Source of the DNA: Trichomonas vaginalis G3
Lineage: Eukaryota > Parabasalia > Trichomonadida > Trichomonadidae
NCBI RefSeq assembly: GCF_026262505.1
Contig: NC_067204.1
Span: forward strand, 868,001 to 932,000
Reading direction: 5' to 3'
DNA: 64,000 nucleotides
Within the stretch, counting starts at the first letter, position 1; each line of letters opens with the position of its first letter. Below the pieces are notes generated by a model, which was not told the origin of the DNA, searched no databases, and was given only the letters and a program-made list of their open reading frames with translations. Positions 47,016 through 59,503 of this stretch are shown here, in pieces. Position numbers and translations under genes: made by a program.

Positions 47016-50000
47016 TTAAATTGCCCCAGAGAACATATTCAAAGAGAACTGTTCCTCAGAAAGCGCTCTATTTGCATAATAAATGAAATAAGTTATTTGG
47101 TTTCCTTTTCCCTTCAAGAATACTTCTCCTCTTTCCTCGATTGTGAAATCATTACTTTTTATTAGTTCTTTTATTGACTGCGAAATTTGTACTCTTCCTG
47201 GGATGTCAGAAGATTGCAATCTTGCTGCGACATTTATTGGATCTCCAATAATATCGAATGTTGGTTTGTCAGCACCCAGAACTCCTCCAATCAAAGGGCC
47301 TCCGCTATTTATTCCGATTCTGAGCTCCAAAGACGAATTAAGTTTCGTGTTTATGTCTTCCATCGATTTCAAACACTTCAGGCAGCATTTTACTGCACTT
47401 TCCGCGTGTTCTTCCTTAGAGTTATCTTGGTGGAATATTCCGGAAGCAGCCATGTAGACATCTCCAATTAGTTTGATCTTGTTAACAAGAGGGAACTGCA
47501 CAACAATCTTATCGAAATTGTTAAAGACCAGAGACAAGTTCTGCATGATTTCGCTCGGACTCAGATGACTGGAATACTGAGAAAACTTCACGATGTCGAT
47601 GAAGAAAACGGAAGAGTGGTTTATGTTGAATGAGATGTCTTTCTCGCCTCTGTTCAATCTGAGTACTATGTCTTTAGGAAGTATCTGGTAGAGCAGTTTC
47701 TCTGACTTTGCTTTCGCTGTCTCTGCTGCCTTCCTCTTCTTTGTTTCGTCCAAGATATTCGTCATGATGAAAACAAAGGAAACTTCCTTCTCCTCCTTCA
47801 CTAAGAAGCGGGAGACATTGAACGGAATGCTGCGGCTGGAGTCATTGATGAAGTGGTTTTGGTCCTGGGCTGAGTTCTGGCTCTCGGAAAGCGAAGAAAA
47901 CAGTGAGTTGATTTTGTTTTTGTCTCCGGAAACAGCGAAATTCGAAATGTTCTGGCCAAGCATTTGGTCTGGAGTCATTCCCAAGTTTGTGTTCACTGCT
48001 GGATTGACTATTTCTATCACTCCCATTGTGTTTGTGACAATCACGCACTCACTTGCACTCATTACGATTCCTTTCGAAATCGACCAATTCTCGTTTTCCC
48101 TCGTTTTCGTCGTGTTTCTCCTCAGGAAATTGATCAAATCAGAAGAAGACACAAGTGTCTGTGGCGGCAGTCTCTGCATCAGTCTGAGCAATGATCTGTA
48201 CGCGACGTTAAATGAGTTCACGTATGTCAAATCGAAAGCGAAATTGGCGAAAACGCAAATCGCTCCAAGCAAAAGGTAAATTACAGATTGAAACAGGATT
48301 TGGTCGAATTTGTTCTCCAGCAGATAACTCAATCTGTCGCACACATTCAGCACATCTGGATACAAGTGGTGCTCCAGTATGTGGATCAGATTTTCTCCGA
48401 ACTCTGTCGTCAAGTTCCCGCTCCTCAGCTTCTCCTGGTTGATCAAGTCGTCGATCATGTCTGTGAAGTAGTTGAGCAGGCTGAACGTGTTCAGGCAGCT
48501 GTACATCTCGTGGTACGTCGCTGGCTCAGACACGTTGCACTTGTTTTCCAGCTGGAGGATGTCGAGACTAGTGTCGTATCCAATTGATTTCGAAGTTGTC
48601 TCGTCTCCGTTCATGAGAATGTTGTTTATCTGCGTCAGCCTCTTTGAGTTCATCTGTATATCCAATATCAGCTCATCCGTAATGACGCAGTTGTGCTCCA
48701 GATCGTTTTTTCCGAGCAGAATGAGCTGTATCGCGTTGTTTCCGATCTCGTTCAGGTAGATCAGCCTGGCAATGCTGTAGTAGTACCACTTTATCATGTC
48801 GTTCATGCTGTCGTTGAGTTTGATGTTGTTGAAACTCAGGAGGATGATGCAGACGATGATCAGCAGAACAAAGATTATGTTGATCGTGTTCAAGATCTGT
48901 CGAGTGATAGGATTCCTCTGTCTGAGAACTGCTTTGACTTCTGAATTCGTTGTTCCGTGTATCATCATTGGTTCCTTCGCTTCTTCTTTTATTTTCGATG
49001 GCAGGTTGAGAAGTATCTTGATGATGTTGTTTATCATCGCTTTGTAGGTGTAGATGATGACGAGAAAGGGAGGGATGTTGAGGACAAAAACAAGGATAGA
49101 GCAGATGATCATCCACAGTTTGAACTCTTTCTGGTAATTCAATGACCTGTTCAAGTTATATGAAAGCAAGTCCTTGAAGACATCTTTTGTGGCATTCACA
49201 ACGTAGTTGAGAGTGCTCGCAATGCCGCAGTAGTGGTCGTTCATGAAGAGATTGTCGATTTCGGTTGTTTTGAAATCGCCGGCCAAAAAATTTTGTTTGA
49301 AAAACACAAAAATTAGCTGAGAAGTCAAACTGCCGCTGATGTTGGCGTTTGGATCTGAGTCCTCGCAGCCAATAACGCGTGTCTGTTCCTTAATAAGGCC
49401 GCCGGAAATTTGGTACGGATTCCACTTCTGTGATCTTGTGGAATAATCGGCCAAAATCTCTTTAAGATTGGTCCTGCCTTTATCGAGACAATAGTAAATG
49501 AGTTCGGCGTATGATAAACTGCTGTTCACCAACAAATTATTGTTATCATTTGAAGTGGGACCAAGCAAGGACATACTGTGCTCGTACCTGTTATTCATTG
49601 CACTCCAGTGGCTCAGAATGTAGAAGTTGGAGTAGTAAGCATAGAAAACTGAGTTGGATACGAAAGATAACTGTTGGTAGGACTCCCTTCGCCACCAGAA
49701 CTTCTCTTTTGCGCTGTAGTAAATTATCAGAATGAAGCAGATGTTCATAACAAGGCAAACCAAAGAGAAAACTAAGTCGTAATAAGAATGACTTGGTTTG
49801 GAATCGTTGATTGCTCTGTACAAAGCAGGTCTTGACCTTGCATGACTCAATATCTTTCTCGCTACATGCTCATCACCTTCTTCATCCTTAATATAATCTT
49901 TATCATCAGTATTATACGATCTTCCTGATGATTTGGCATTGATAATCGCATCCATCATCTCTGTATCCTTGTCCGATACGTTATCAAACGACAGATTTGA

Positions 50001-51722
50001 CCGACCAAACTCGTCAACGATTCCATCTGTTAAATACTTTGGAAATTTATTGACCAGCGACCTAAATGATACATCTACATTATAATTTTGGCCCTCCAGG
50101 ATTGATTCTGTCCTCTGGTACTGGTCAATTGCCTCGTCAAAGTCGCATTTTGCCTCTACCAAGAAATTTATGTATTCGTTGTTAATTCCGACATTGTTTG
50201 GGTTATTTTCGAGGACATATTTGAAGTAATTGTTTGTATCGAACAAGTGTTGAGAAATCTCTGTCATATAAGCAGATGTACAGCTTGTTTTGTCCCAGAA
50301 AGAGTTTATTGCTAGCTTGCATTCTTCATTTCTCAGTTTAACTCTGTTCAGAGCGTCCAATGAATCTTTATTAGACGTTGTAAGCCTTCTTGTCCTTATT
50401 TTCGATATTTGGTATATGAGAAACCTGTTTACGAATGTCAGCTTCCTCTTGTTCTGAAGTATTTTGTACAATTGGTTCAATCTCATCTGATATGAAGGGA
50501 AATAAGTGACAACTTGAAGCATTGTTGCCAAAGATGACTCCATCATATCGTTGTTTATTATGTAATCAGTCAGAGATCCATCGACAAAGTAGTCGCAGAG
50601 GCAGCCCATTCCGACAACAACGTACATCTGGGTGTACAATGGGTGTTTGAGGATGGGAAGAGAGTTAAAGTACTCTGTAATGTTGCGTTCGTAATCATCT
50701 GTATAAGAGAGTTGTTTTTTGATTCGATTTTCTTGTCTGGAAAAATACAAGCGACTTAATGGATAAGAAATTAAGAACATGAAGAGAAAAGCAATTATGA
50801 TGGAGTTGTATGATAAATTCTTCGCAAAACAAAGAACTAATAATGATAAATCTAAAGTATAAGTTACAATCGCAATTGCCATGCACGTAGGATTCCTAAA
50901 TAGGGTGTAGAATGGGAAAAAAGCAATGCGGACACTGCAGTAGAAGGCAACGAGGAAATGAATGAAAATTAATGGAATAAAATACCAATCTGGAAAATAT
51001 CGTAATATCGGCGAGAGAATTAGCTCGCATGTAGAAAATCCAAACCATGTGAAAACAGCAAAGTAATCGTAAAGCTGAAATGTTAAATTTGTCAAAACAA
51101 CAGATCGAGATTTCATAAAAATGCCATTATAGAAATGATAAGAGCATGTTAGGAAGCACACCAAGCCAATGATTATTTCTGATATGTAATCAGAGTTGTA
51201 TTCAGTCTGTAAAGCGTAAACTCCATGGGTTAAGACGTAGCACGACGGAATTAGAAATATCAGCTCGAGTACATCAAGCACAAACACTGATATATGTGTT
51301 AGTATTCTTGGAATTATATAAAACTTGTAATGAAAAAAGATCATGAAGACAAGCCATAAACTTGTTATAATTGATACGGCAAGGCATGCATAAGCGGCAT
51401 CCATATGACTAGTTGTATTGTCAAGAGGATCTTGAAATGCTAATATGCTTAATATTACTTTGTAAACTTTTGTCCAAGAGCCTGTTGTCCTTTCTGCAGC
51501 AGGTGAATAAACCCATAGACTGACAAACACCATTTGTAATGAAATAAAAATGGTGATTACACTCGATACCCAACTGGGATAATTCGCAACTTGCATCATC
51601 TGATCGTAGATAGGAAATATCAGGTCAATAAGATGAAAGCCTTTCTGTTTAGTAATAAGATTTGGCTGTGATGAAACCTCAGGATTAAGACTTTCCTTGC
51701 CATCCGTTGAAGCTTCCGCCAT
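47016..51722 (-). CDS. Multi-span membrane adenylyl cyclase with PAS domain (1568 residues)
   Basis: The host enzyme converts ATP to cAMP at a membrane. The N-terminal ~1180 residues hold many hydrophobic spans in two sets (about 30-350 and about 660-1150) separated by a soluble helical region. A PAS-type sensor segment follows (MSASECVIVTNTMGVIEIVN, then GMTPDQMLGQNI), then a signalling helix with LLYQILPKDIVLRLNRG, and a class III cyclase domain (about 1370-1545). Metal-binding Asp1376 (FFIDIVKF) and Asp1421 (KLIGDVYMA), purine-selecting Lys1417 and Asp1490 (FDIIGD), and Asn1497/Arg1501 (INVAARL) are all present, so ATP rather than GTP specificity is expected. The frame is open and full length for the trichomonad cyclase family. 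The start is the first ATG of the frame (MAEASTDGKESLNPEV). Confidence 0.9.
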   Translation of the reverse strand: MAEASTDGKESLNPEVSSQPNLITKQKGFHLIDLIFPIYDQMMQVANYPSWVSSVITIFISLQMVFVSLWVYSPAAERTTGSWTKVYKVILSILAFQDPLDNTTSHMDAAYACLAVSIITSLWLVFMIFFHYKFYIIPRILTHISVFVLDVLELIFLIPSCYVLTHGVYALQTEYNSDYISEIIIGLVCFLTCSYHFYNGIFMKSRSVVLTNLTFQLYDYFAVFTWFGFSTCELILSPILRYFPDWYFIPLIFIHFLVAFYCSVRIAFFPFYTLFRNPTCMAIAIVTYTLDLSLLVLCFAKNLSYNSIIIAFLFMFLISYPLSRLYFSRQENRIKKQLSYTDDYERNITEYFNSLPILKHPLYTQMYVVVGMGCLCDYFVDGSLTDYIINNDMMESSLATMLQVVTYFPSYQMRLNQLYKILQNKRKLTFVNRFLIYQISKIRTRRLTTSNKDSLDALNRVKLRNEECKLAINSFWDKTSCTSAYMTEISQHLFDTNNYFKYVLENNPNNVGINNEYINFLVEAKCDFDEAIDQYQRTESILEGQNYNVDVSFRSLVNKFPKYLTDGIVDEFGRSNLSFDNVSDKDTEMMDAIINAKSSGRSYNTDDKDYIKDEEGDEHVARKILSHARSRPALYRAINDSKPSHSYYDLVFSLVCLVMNICFILIIYYSAKEKFWWRRESYQQLSFVSNSVFYAYYSNFYILSHWSAMNNRYEHSMSLLGPTSNDNNNLLVNSSLSYAELIYYCLDKGRTNLKEILADYSTRSQKWNPYQISGGLIKEQTRVIGCEDSDPNANISGSLTSQLIFVFFKQNFLAGDFKTTEIDNLFMNDHYCGIASTLNYVVNATKDVFKDLLSYNLNRSLNYQKEFKLWMIICSILVFVLNIPPFLVIIYTYKAMINNIIKILLNLPSKIKEEAKEPMMIHGTTNSEVKAVLRQRNPITRQILNTINIIFVLLIIVCIILLSFNNIKLNDSMNDMIKWYYYSIARLIYLNEIGNNAIQLILLGKNDLEHNCVITDELILDIQMNSKRLTQINNILMNGDETTSKSIGYDTSLDILQLENKCNVSEPATYHEMYSCLNTFSLLNYFTDMIDDLINQEKLRSGNLTTEFGENLIHILEHHLYPDVLNVCDRLSYLLENKFDQILFQSVIYLLLGAICVFANFAFDLTYVNSFNVAYRSLLRLMQRLPPQTLVSSSDLINFLRRNTTKTRENENWSISKGIVMSASECVIVTNTMGVIEIVNPAVNTNLGMTPDQMLGQNISNFAVSGDKNKINSLFSSLSESQNSAQDQNHFINDSSRSIPFNVSRFLVKEEKEVSFVFIMTNILDETKKRKAAETAKAKSEKLLYQILPKDIVLRLNRGEKDISFNINHSSVFFIDIVKFSQYSSHLSPSEIMQNLSLVFNNFDKIVVQFPLVNKIKLIGDVYMAASGIFHQDNSKEEHAESAVKCCLKCLKSMEDINTKLNSSLELRIGINSGGPLIGGVLGADKPTFDIIGDPINVAARLQSSDIPGRVQISQSIKELIKSNDFTIEERGEVFLKGKGNQITYFIYYANRALSEEQFSLNMFSGAI

Positions 51723-52308
51723 AATTTTTTTTGAAAAAACAATCTAAAAAATTTTGATGAAATAAGAGCGGTTACTATTGATATATGAAATAAATATGAG
51801 AAGGTTTATTTATTGTAATCATTGAAATGATTTGAATGTGTTCACAAAAGTTATAAAAGAACAATAGTAAAGAAATTGCACTGAGATATGTGATTTTGAA
51901 TTATGCTTATTGGTAACGTAAATCAAGTGCTTCAATTTTTTGTGGTTCAAACCAATCAAAACAATAATATTTGCTGTATATTCTGATCCATATAAAACAT
52001 TATTAAATTCAAATTCAATACAGTCCAAAAATATTTATTCAACATTTTAAATATAATGTTGTATCAATACATATTAACCTATAAATATTGAATTCAATGA
52101 AAAAATTGTCAGTTTAAAACATATAGAAAAATTATAACAAATGAATATACTATCTTTGTGGTAATTGACGGAAAATTGAATGGCAGTACGTTATTTTTGA
52201 TTTTTACATGTGATTATTTTTCATTCAAAATGATTTAGAATAAAATCTCATAGAGTCTTAAATTCAGACGTCTGTAATAATTTTTTTAAATAAAATGGAC
52301 TTTCCATT
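51723..52308. other. Intergenic, upstream of the cyclase gene
   Basis: AT-rich; no supported gene. It must contain the cyclase promoter; I see no clear initiator match. Confidence 0.6.
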
Positions 52309-52378
52309 AAAAAAAAAAAAAAGGTAGTGGGGCCTCCAGGCACTTCGTGCCCTCTAGCCCTGAAGATGTTTAGTATAA
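52309..52378. repeat. Left terminal repeat of element C
   Basis: Fourteen A then GGTAGTGGGGCCTCCAGG, the nested hairpin and GATGTTTAGTATAA, matching the right end of B. The partner and target duplication are outside the window. Confidence 0.85.
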
Positions 52379-52589
52379 CTTTGTCCGGACAAATAAGGGT
52401 CTATCGTCGCTACAGGAAAAGTTACGGGCGTTCCAAGGAAGTATACTTTGAGAAGTCTTTTCTCCATTTTAAAACAAGATAGGACGGTTATTTTACAAAA
52501 CTGACAACACTTTGACCAAGTAGTTTTTTGTGCTGAACAAAAAGTGTCATATAAACATCTGTCAAAAACCGTTTTTTACTTCACTTAAA

Positions 52590-55500
52590 ATGCCACGTAA
52601 GCTACGTAAGAATATACGTAAGAGGAAGAGAGCATTGAAACATCCAATAGTAAAACTAACACCACAACAACAGTTGCAACAACAAATTATGAATGACCCC
52701 ACTATGTTGCAACAAATGTCAAGCAACCCTATGCTTTTAAACCGAGTTATTGGTGCACAGAGTGGAGGTTTAAGAGCGGCACTTTTAGCGAAAATGGCAG
52801 GCTATGGTGGAGCTGCAGACGGAACAGCTTATAACCCTCAAAGTCAAATGAATTTGAGTTCACTCAAAAATCAAATAACAGATGTCAAAAAGTCAAACAT
52901 AGACATACAGAAACAAATAAGTGAAAACGAAAAGAAACTAGAATATGACAGACACACAAAGAAACTCAATGAGTTAAACGTAGAGAAAAAGAAGAAAGAA
53001 GAACAACTGAAAGAACTAAGTACAGAGGAATATGCGAAAAAAGTGTCAGAAAAAGCAGCAGAAGTAGCAAAAATGGAACAAGATGTTATAAATTTGAAAA
53101 ACCATACTACTCAATATAAAGTACTGAAAGATGAAGAGATAAAACAAAAAGCCCTGAAGACATATATGGATAGCGATGAGTATAAAAAAGAAGTTGAAGC
53201 AAATGTAAAGGCAGAAAAACTTTTACAGTTGCAAAACCAAACCGTACAGTATGAAAACTTAGCACAAGAAAGTAAAAATAACGACGCAGCCATGCAAAAG
53301 GCAATGAAAAGCGCAGAATATATAAAAGCTAATAATGACTGGTTAGATGCCCAAGCCAACGCCAAAGCAGCCCAACTTATAGGGTCAATAAGGACAAAAA
53401 TACAAGCGGATGAAGACAGTTCAAATGAAGCTTTAATGAATGCTGACTTTAAGAACGCCTTCGAAGCTCTTCATAGTAAGGTGAAACTAGTGAACGACTT
53501 CTCATCTGGAAAGAAACTGAAGTCTGAAGGTTTCGACAAAGAGTTAAGAGAAGTAGCACAAAATATGACGAAAATAACAGATGCAGCAACGAGACAGGCA
53601 GTTCAAAGTGCCTATGACGCCGTTAGAGCAACTGTTGTGGAAAGTCAAGAAAAAGAGTTACAACAGACCAAAACAGACCTAGTAAATGCTTTCTTAAGAA
53701 CGAAAAGTCAGGTAGGACATTATGCTGCAGATGGAACATATGTGCCAGCTGGTGGAACTTATATACCACCAAACCCTCCAAGAGAAGCACCTGCACCAGG
53801 ACTACCTAAAACATTTACATCGTCACATGGACACAGACACAGGCATGCACCAAAACCAACAGTTCAAAACACTGCACCACAACCAACAGTTCAAAATCCA
53901 GCACCACAACCAACAGTTCAAAATCCAGCACCACAACCAACAGTTCAAAACCCTGCACAACAACAACCACAAACAGAGCAAGGACATAAAAGAAGTAGAG
54001 AACAAGGAAACCAAGAATTCTTAAAAATGCTTAAGGAAAATTATGGTTACCCAGATACTCTTGACTTTAGTGACAGATATAAAGAAGCTATTAGAAAGTT
54101 CAAGGAAGGAAATACTGACCCGAACCTATTTAGCTTTATGGTTCAGCACCAAATGGGATATAATTTCAAACCTGGAAAATACAAGCTCGCTAAGGGATAT
54201 GATTTAATAGCATATCATCCAAATGACATGACTGAATTTACTCCAAGATATTTGGTGTCAGAGATAAATGATAATTCAACTATCTTCATGAAACGCGTAA
54301 AAAATAGAGACGGAACGAAAGAAGAAAGGGTTATGAATGCGGATGACTTAAATAGGGAACTTGTTAAAAACGGTCTCGGAATATATGAAATGCCAGCAGA
54401 TGAGGTACAAGAAACTCCACAGGAAGAAGTTCAGATACAACCAGACATGGAAGAAATAGTTCAGCAACAACAGCTAGAAGAGCCTGAAGGAAACAAACAA
54501 GTCCATCCTTTGGAAACTAACTTCACAGAACTAGATGAAGATTTGGAACAGCCGAAAAATCTTGACCTCAACAAGTGTATGCGGGGAATATGGAATCTTT
54601 CCAAGAGTCTAAGAAAAATTCGGCTGACATAGTAGAAGAATATCGAAAAATGTCGCCGACATACAAAAGACTCCAACATAGAATGAAAATATTCAGCATA
54701 GAATGGAAGTACTGAAAGAAAGTGTACGCAAATACAACAATCCTTTTTACTTACGACCATATAACGTTCAATCTTTGGCTGAACTCGGTGAAAATAAAAG
54801 TTAAATTTCACCAAAACATATAGAAATGAAACATTGTTTAAAGTTCATTCAGAACCTAGCCAATATGGAAACAAACCTACTTTTGTTTCTGCAGACGATG
54901 GAACTACAATGAGATGGGGTCATAAAGCTAATCCGGATAGGTGTTCATAAACTTACAACCACAATTCCAAGAAGTTGTAGACGCAATGGAAGTGAATGGT
55001 GAACCAGATTAGCTGGTATTTTCAGCGCGGCTTTAATGCCATTGAAAGATATGAAAGATGCAGATATTTTGAACCAGTATGAAATGAACATGGCTGATGG
55101 AAATATAACACCTGACGTTCTAGAACATTTATCTCAAAGAACTACACAGAACCATAAAGATGGTATATTTGGTGAAGAGTTTAGAAAGAAAGTTTAGGGA
55201 GAGAGAAGGAAGAGAACCTATTGTACATGACCTTGCAAACGAAAGTTTGCAAAATGTCATAAAAACTTACTTTGCAGACAATGAACCGAGAAGGATGAAT
55301 ATTTAAGAAAACTCAAATGGACAGTACAAATGAAATGTTAGTATTGAAAACATGTTCCTTGACAAAATAAAACCAACTACAGAAATAAATGACGCAAGAC
55401 TGAAACATTGGGTAAAAGCTTTCCCATTCACAAAAAGATATTTATTGTTACATGGAAAGAAAACAGAATGGCTACAAAAACATATATTTGGAAACGAGCT

Positions 55501-55768
55501 TATTCCATATGGACAAGCTCTGTTTGAAGAAGCTTGAACCGGAAACTCAGGAAAGAGTCATGCAAACAATACGCGAAGACTCAAATACAAACTATGACAA
55601 AATCTTTCTAGGATATAGGTTACCTGAGATGGGCGACCAGAGCCAAAGGCAAAAAGGACACGTGAAATTTACAACATACTAGGTGAACATGAGGCAAAGA
55701 TGCAACAACTTGAAGCAGAGGGCAAGTTACCAAAAGCGACACCAAAGAAGAAGAGTAGAACAAAGTGA
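52590..55768 (+). pseudogene. Large coiled-coil structural-type protein (element C)
   Basis: Copy of 42985-46293. The first ~680 residues are open (basic N-terminus, coiled coil, two GTY repeats, four PTVQN units). Broken in the C-terminal part with several interruptions. The start is set at MPRKLRKN by homology. Confidence 0.65.
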
Positions 55769-55918
55769 AAGTAGTGAAGAAGTAACTTCATCTAGTGAAA
55801 GTAGTGGCAATGAGGAAAAAGAAGAGTTGAAAACTCAGTCAGGAAGAAAGTAAAGCTTGGTCGAGTGGTTCTATTATGATATATAAATCCAACTATTCTA
55901 TATTTTTACCCATATGAA

Positions 55919-57525
55919 ATGTACGCCGCTCAGAATATAACGCCAACAGTTTTGGATGCCATGAACGGAAATGTTTCCGAATGGTATAACGAATGCGACA
56001 ATGCCATTAGAAGGTCAGAAATAGTTCCTGGAACTTACGAATATACAACTGCTGTTTCTTATGGAAACGTAGGTGAGTTTGGAGAAGGTTCTTCAACAAC
56101 AGTAGATATTGCTTGCGACAGGTTTCATATTATTTCTATTGACAACTCATTCTTATACGTGGAACAAGACATTGAAATAAAACCTTCTGCCAAGTTGTCT
56201 GACAAGAAAGGTTGCAATGGAATTTTCTATGTCGGATACCAATATGCTCCAGAAGTTTTCATGGGATATAAGATATATTCTAACTCTGACTTAGTTCAAA
56301 CAGTAACATGGGCAAACTATGAATGGTTCGCTTTGAGAAACTCAGTACAACCACAAGCTAGAGAAAAACAGACCAGTATGCAAATATTGAGAAAATAAGA
56401 AGACTTGACCCTAACGTTCCAGGAGTTTATGTTAACCTTTCTGGTTCAGATGGAACTGCTGCCACTAAAGTAAAACTGAAACTTAGAGTTCCTTTGTCAT
56501 CTTTCCTCATCTTCAGGTTTTTAAGATACTTACCAAACTGGGCAGGAAAAATTTCTATCGAACTTACTCCAAGCAAAAATAACTTAGTCATTGCACCAAC
56601 ACAAGACCCATTCAGCATTACTGTAGCTGGAACTGGTGGAGCCAAGTTCTGTGACTTTTGCAAAGACAAAGTTGACTTAGACTTTGGTTTCTCAAACTTC
56701 AACAATGAAGTAAACTATTATTTCAATGCTGCTGGAACTGCTTGGGACCCAGTTAAGTTTACATGCGAAAAATTTGAATGCAAGAGAATAGAAAGCAGAC
56801 TTGCAGTCTATATGTTGGACCCAGATATTTCAAATGCTTTAGCTGCCAAATATATTGCAGTTCCACTTATGTTCCCTATACACCAAATATCTGTCAAAGA
56901 CTTTGCAGGTGAAGTTGGAAACCAAAATCCAGGAGCCGCAGGTGCAAGAACAGATATTGCTTTAACAACTGCAATGAAACATGCAGATACTATGTTTGTA
57001 CTGTTCAGACGAACTATAAATGACTATTCTTGTTTCTACAACCCCGGTATTAAATATCATATAAACATAGATGGCAAATATTATCCAAGAGAAGAATATT
57101 CTACAGTTGAGGATATGAGGTCATACAACTTGACATTAGATGCTATGAACTTTAACAACAACTTCACAACAACCATAAACCCTGAAATGCAAAGTTCTAT
57201 TATGCCATATGTGAAAGTATGGACTCATACAGGAGGTCAAAAAACTCAATATACAAATGGAGACCGTTCAAACTTTTGGCTTGGCATTCCATTTGCTGAC
57301 TCAGAAGACTTTATGGGTGGTATTTCAACTGTTGGTACTGTACAAATACAATATACTGGTGACAGAGACGGTCCAGATGAATTGAAAGCAAAGAAGTTTA
57401 CAAAACCAATAGCACTTTTCACGGAAGATGCTCTTTTGAAGATTCGTTCGATGAAACCTGCTGGGGCTCCTCAGATTGGCATAACGACAGCTTCCATCGA
57501 GCAGATTTTGGCAGCAGGTCAGTAA
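55919..57525 (+). pseudogene. Probable major capsid protein (element C)
   Basis: Copy of 41229-42836, near-identical. The segment around VAGTGGAKFCDFCKDK differs from B and A more than the rest, so this part of the protein is the variable one. Broken, about one interruption. Confidence 0.6.
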
Positions 57526-57838
57526 GTTGTTCTTGAACTGACTTCTCTCCGTCAAATATTGACAGTACGCCAGTTTTGACATAATATTGTAAGATAAACT
57601 TACCTTTAGAAATATCTGTAAGTTTTGTTGTTATATTTTTGTCAACGTCAAGAACTTTCACCATCTCGGTTATACCAACTTTCTTTGCTTTATGAAAATA
57701 TTTAGGTTCAGCAAAGACTGCTATTCTATAACATTTACCATTGTTTGTATAAAGAACTATTCTGTCAATGTATTTGTATTGTTTGTGTGTGTAAACTTTG
57801 TTCTGCTTCAATTCGAAGAGATACTCGAATACGTCCAT
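57419..57838 (-). CDS. MDVFEYLF-family protein (element C, 139 residues)
   Basis: Longest readable copy of this family. The C-terminal part (GKFILQYYVKTGVLSIFDGE and a Ser/Gln-rich end) is encoded antisense to the last ~107 bp of the probable capsid gene. Divergent from 57857 across 18 bp. Function unknown. Confidence 0.5.
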   Translation of the reverse strand: MDVFEYLFELKQNKVYTHKQYKYIDRIVLYTNNGKCYRIAVFAEPKYFHKAKKVGITEMVKVLDVDKNITTKLTDISKGKFILQYYVKTGVLSIFDGEKSVQEQLTDLLPKSARWKLSLCQSEEPQQVSSNESSKEHLP

Positions 57839-57856
57839 CTTTTTATTCTAAGTAAA
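57839..57856. promoter_or_regulatory. 18-bp divergent promoter (element C)
   Basis: Mirror image of 40897-40914, unchanged. Confidence 0.55.
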
Positions 57857-58437
57857 ATGTCATTTCCGAAAAATAGAAGCGTAAGTGTTTCAAAAGGTTT
57901 AATGGCGGTGGCAGATGTGAAGTTAAATTCACCAACTCAAACAAACAGTCAAAGTGTTATTGTCAATGTCAAAGACAGAGATGTTGAAGTGGGGAAACCA
58001 TACGAAGACGAAGATGGTATAGCAATTGTTCCTGTAAAAGAAAACCAACATATCCTGAAGTTAGCAGAGACTTAAGTTCTGTTGCAGATATTCGAAATGA
58101 CTACCAACAACTTAAAGACAAACTTCAAACTCAGGAGAAGATTTGTCAAGCTTTAGGTATAATGTTAAACTTGGTCGAACACAACCCTGTAAAAGTGAAC
58201 TCATATGTCATTGCACCTCATGAAGTTTTGAAAGAACTATTGAAACTTTTGACAGAGGCAGACGATATAAACATCAAAGAAATAGAACCCGACATTAGTT
58301 TGCTGTGGTTGTTTCATATAATGTCATTGACAAGATATACGTTATGAAGGAGGTGAAACGTTGAACTTAAAGTATAGTTTCCCAGACGTCATAAAATATT
58401 TGACGACCACAACATTTCATTAAAATTTATTTGCTAA
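57857..58437 (+). pseudogene. 193-residue element protein (element C)
   Basis: Copy of 40315-40896, near-identical, broken. Confidence 0.5.
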
Positions 58438-58443
58438 GTAAAA

Positions 58444-58674
58444 ATGTCAAAACTTCTTGAAAGATGTTTGAAGAAAAATAATATAGACTTTATTTCATGT
58501 AAAGGACTTTACACACTTTTGAACGATATGAAAGACCCTGTTTTGTTTGTTCGTGTAGACAAAGGAAAGTTCTATGTCTTTACAAAATATTTGAACTTCT
58601 TAGACAGAGAACTTCAAGAAACGCCATGTGAAAGTTTAGATGAAGTTCTTCTCCACTTTCAGAAAAACTTTTAA
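58444..58674 (+). CDS. Small element protein (76 residues, element C)
   Basis: Protein identical to 40078-40308. Open frame directly downstream of the 193-residue gene. Confidence 0.6.
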   Translation: MSKLLERCLKKNNIDFISCKGLYTLLNDMKDPVLFVRVDKGKFYVFTKYLNFLDRELQETPCESLDEVLLHFQKNF

Positions 58675-58684
58675 ATATATATAA

Positions 58685-59476
58685 ATGCAGAAGACATAAG
58701 TTTATACTATTACGACTAAAAACCCTGAGTCATATAATTCTATAACAACAAACTTTACAAAGTCCTCAAGGACGGTATTGTAAACTAACTTTAAACACAA
58801 TGACGACTAAAGCCTGTTTGCTCTTTTGACACAGAAGACTTTATTGTTGTGAATGGTAAAAATACTCCTTTGAAGATACTTACTCAGATATACCACCAAC
58901 AGGTTTTGTTGACTTATTTAATACTTAAGGACGGGTGTAACATGTGCTGCAACTAGAGCAGGTTTCATTATGTTTGGATGTCCGACTGAGTTTACTATAA
59001 ACAATATGAGCTATAATACAAAACTTATTTCTGGTTTTTACTACCAACAGTTTCCTATAAACAGGAAAAGGTGTCATACAAAGGAATGTCTATTCCATTG
59101 ACATTAAGCACACCAATCTTATATATTGTTTCAAACTTAGGTTCAAAGTGTTATTCGAATGTCGACAGAAACTATTATGACCAAAAGATACTTATGCGTA
59201 TAAACAATACTTTCTCTGCTGGTTTGCCTATTGTTCATTCGAATGCAGAATTTTCAACCTTAGTGAACTCAAACACTTTGGCAAGTATAACGTTGACATT
59301 AGTTGACGCAAACTTTGTTCCTGTAAACTTTTATGTCCTATGTATTTGTCAATGACGGCAGAAAGTTTCGAATTGGAAGATGCAACTGGTGAAAGTATTG
59401 TATTACAAGAACAACTTCAACAACAAATAGCTCAAGAACACAAATGCAACAAATGGAACAACAAAGTCAAGAATAA
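58685..59476 (+). pseudogene. Probable minor capsid (penton-like) protein (element C)
   Basis: Copy of 39271-40067; several interruptions. The best preserved part is LSTPILYIVSNLGSKCYSN. Confidence 0.45.
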
Positions 59477-59503
59477 AAAAAATATTTTTTTTATTTTATA
59501 AAA

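Noticed and set aside
47764-49145. Plus-strand frames of 60-171 codons inside the cyclase gene
   Set aside because: They lie antisense to a full-length, motif-complete gene, in a stretch of higher GC where stops are rarer.
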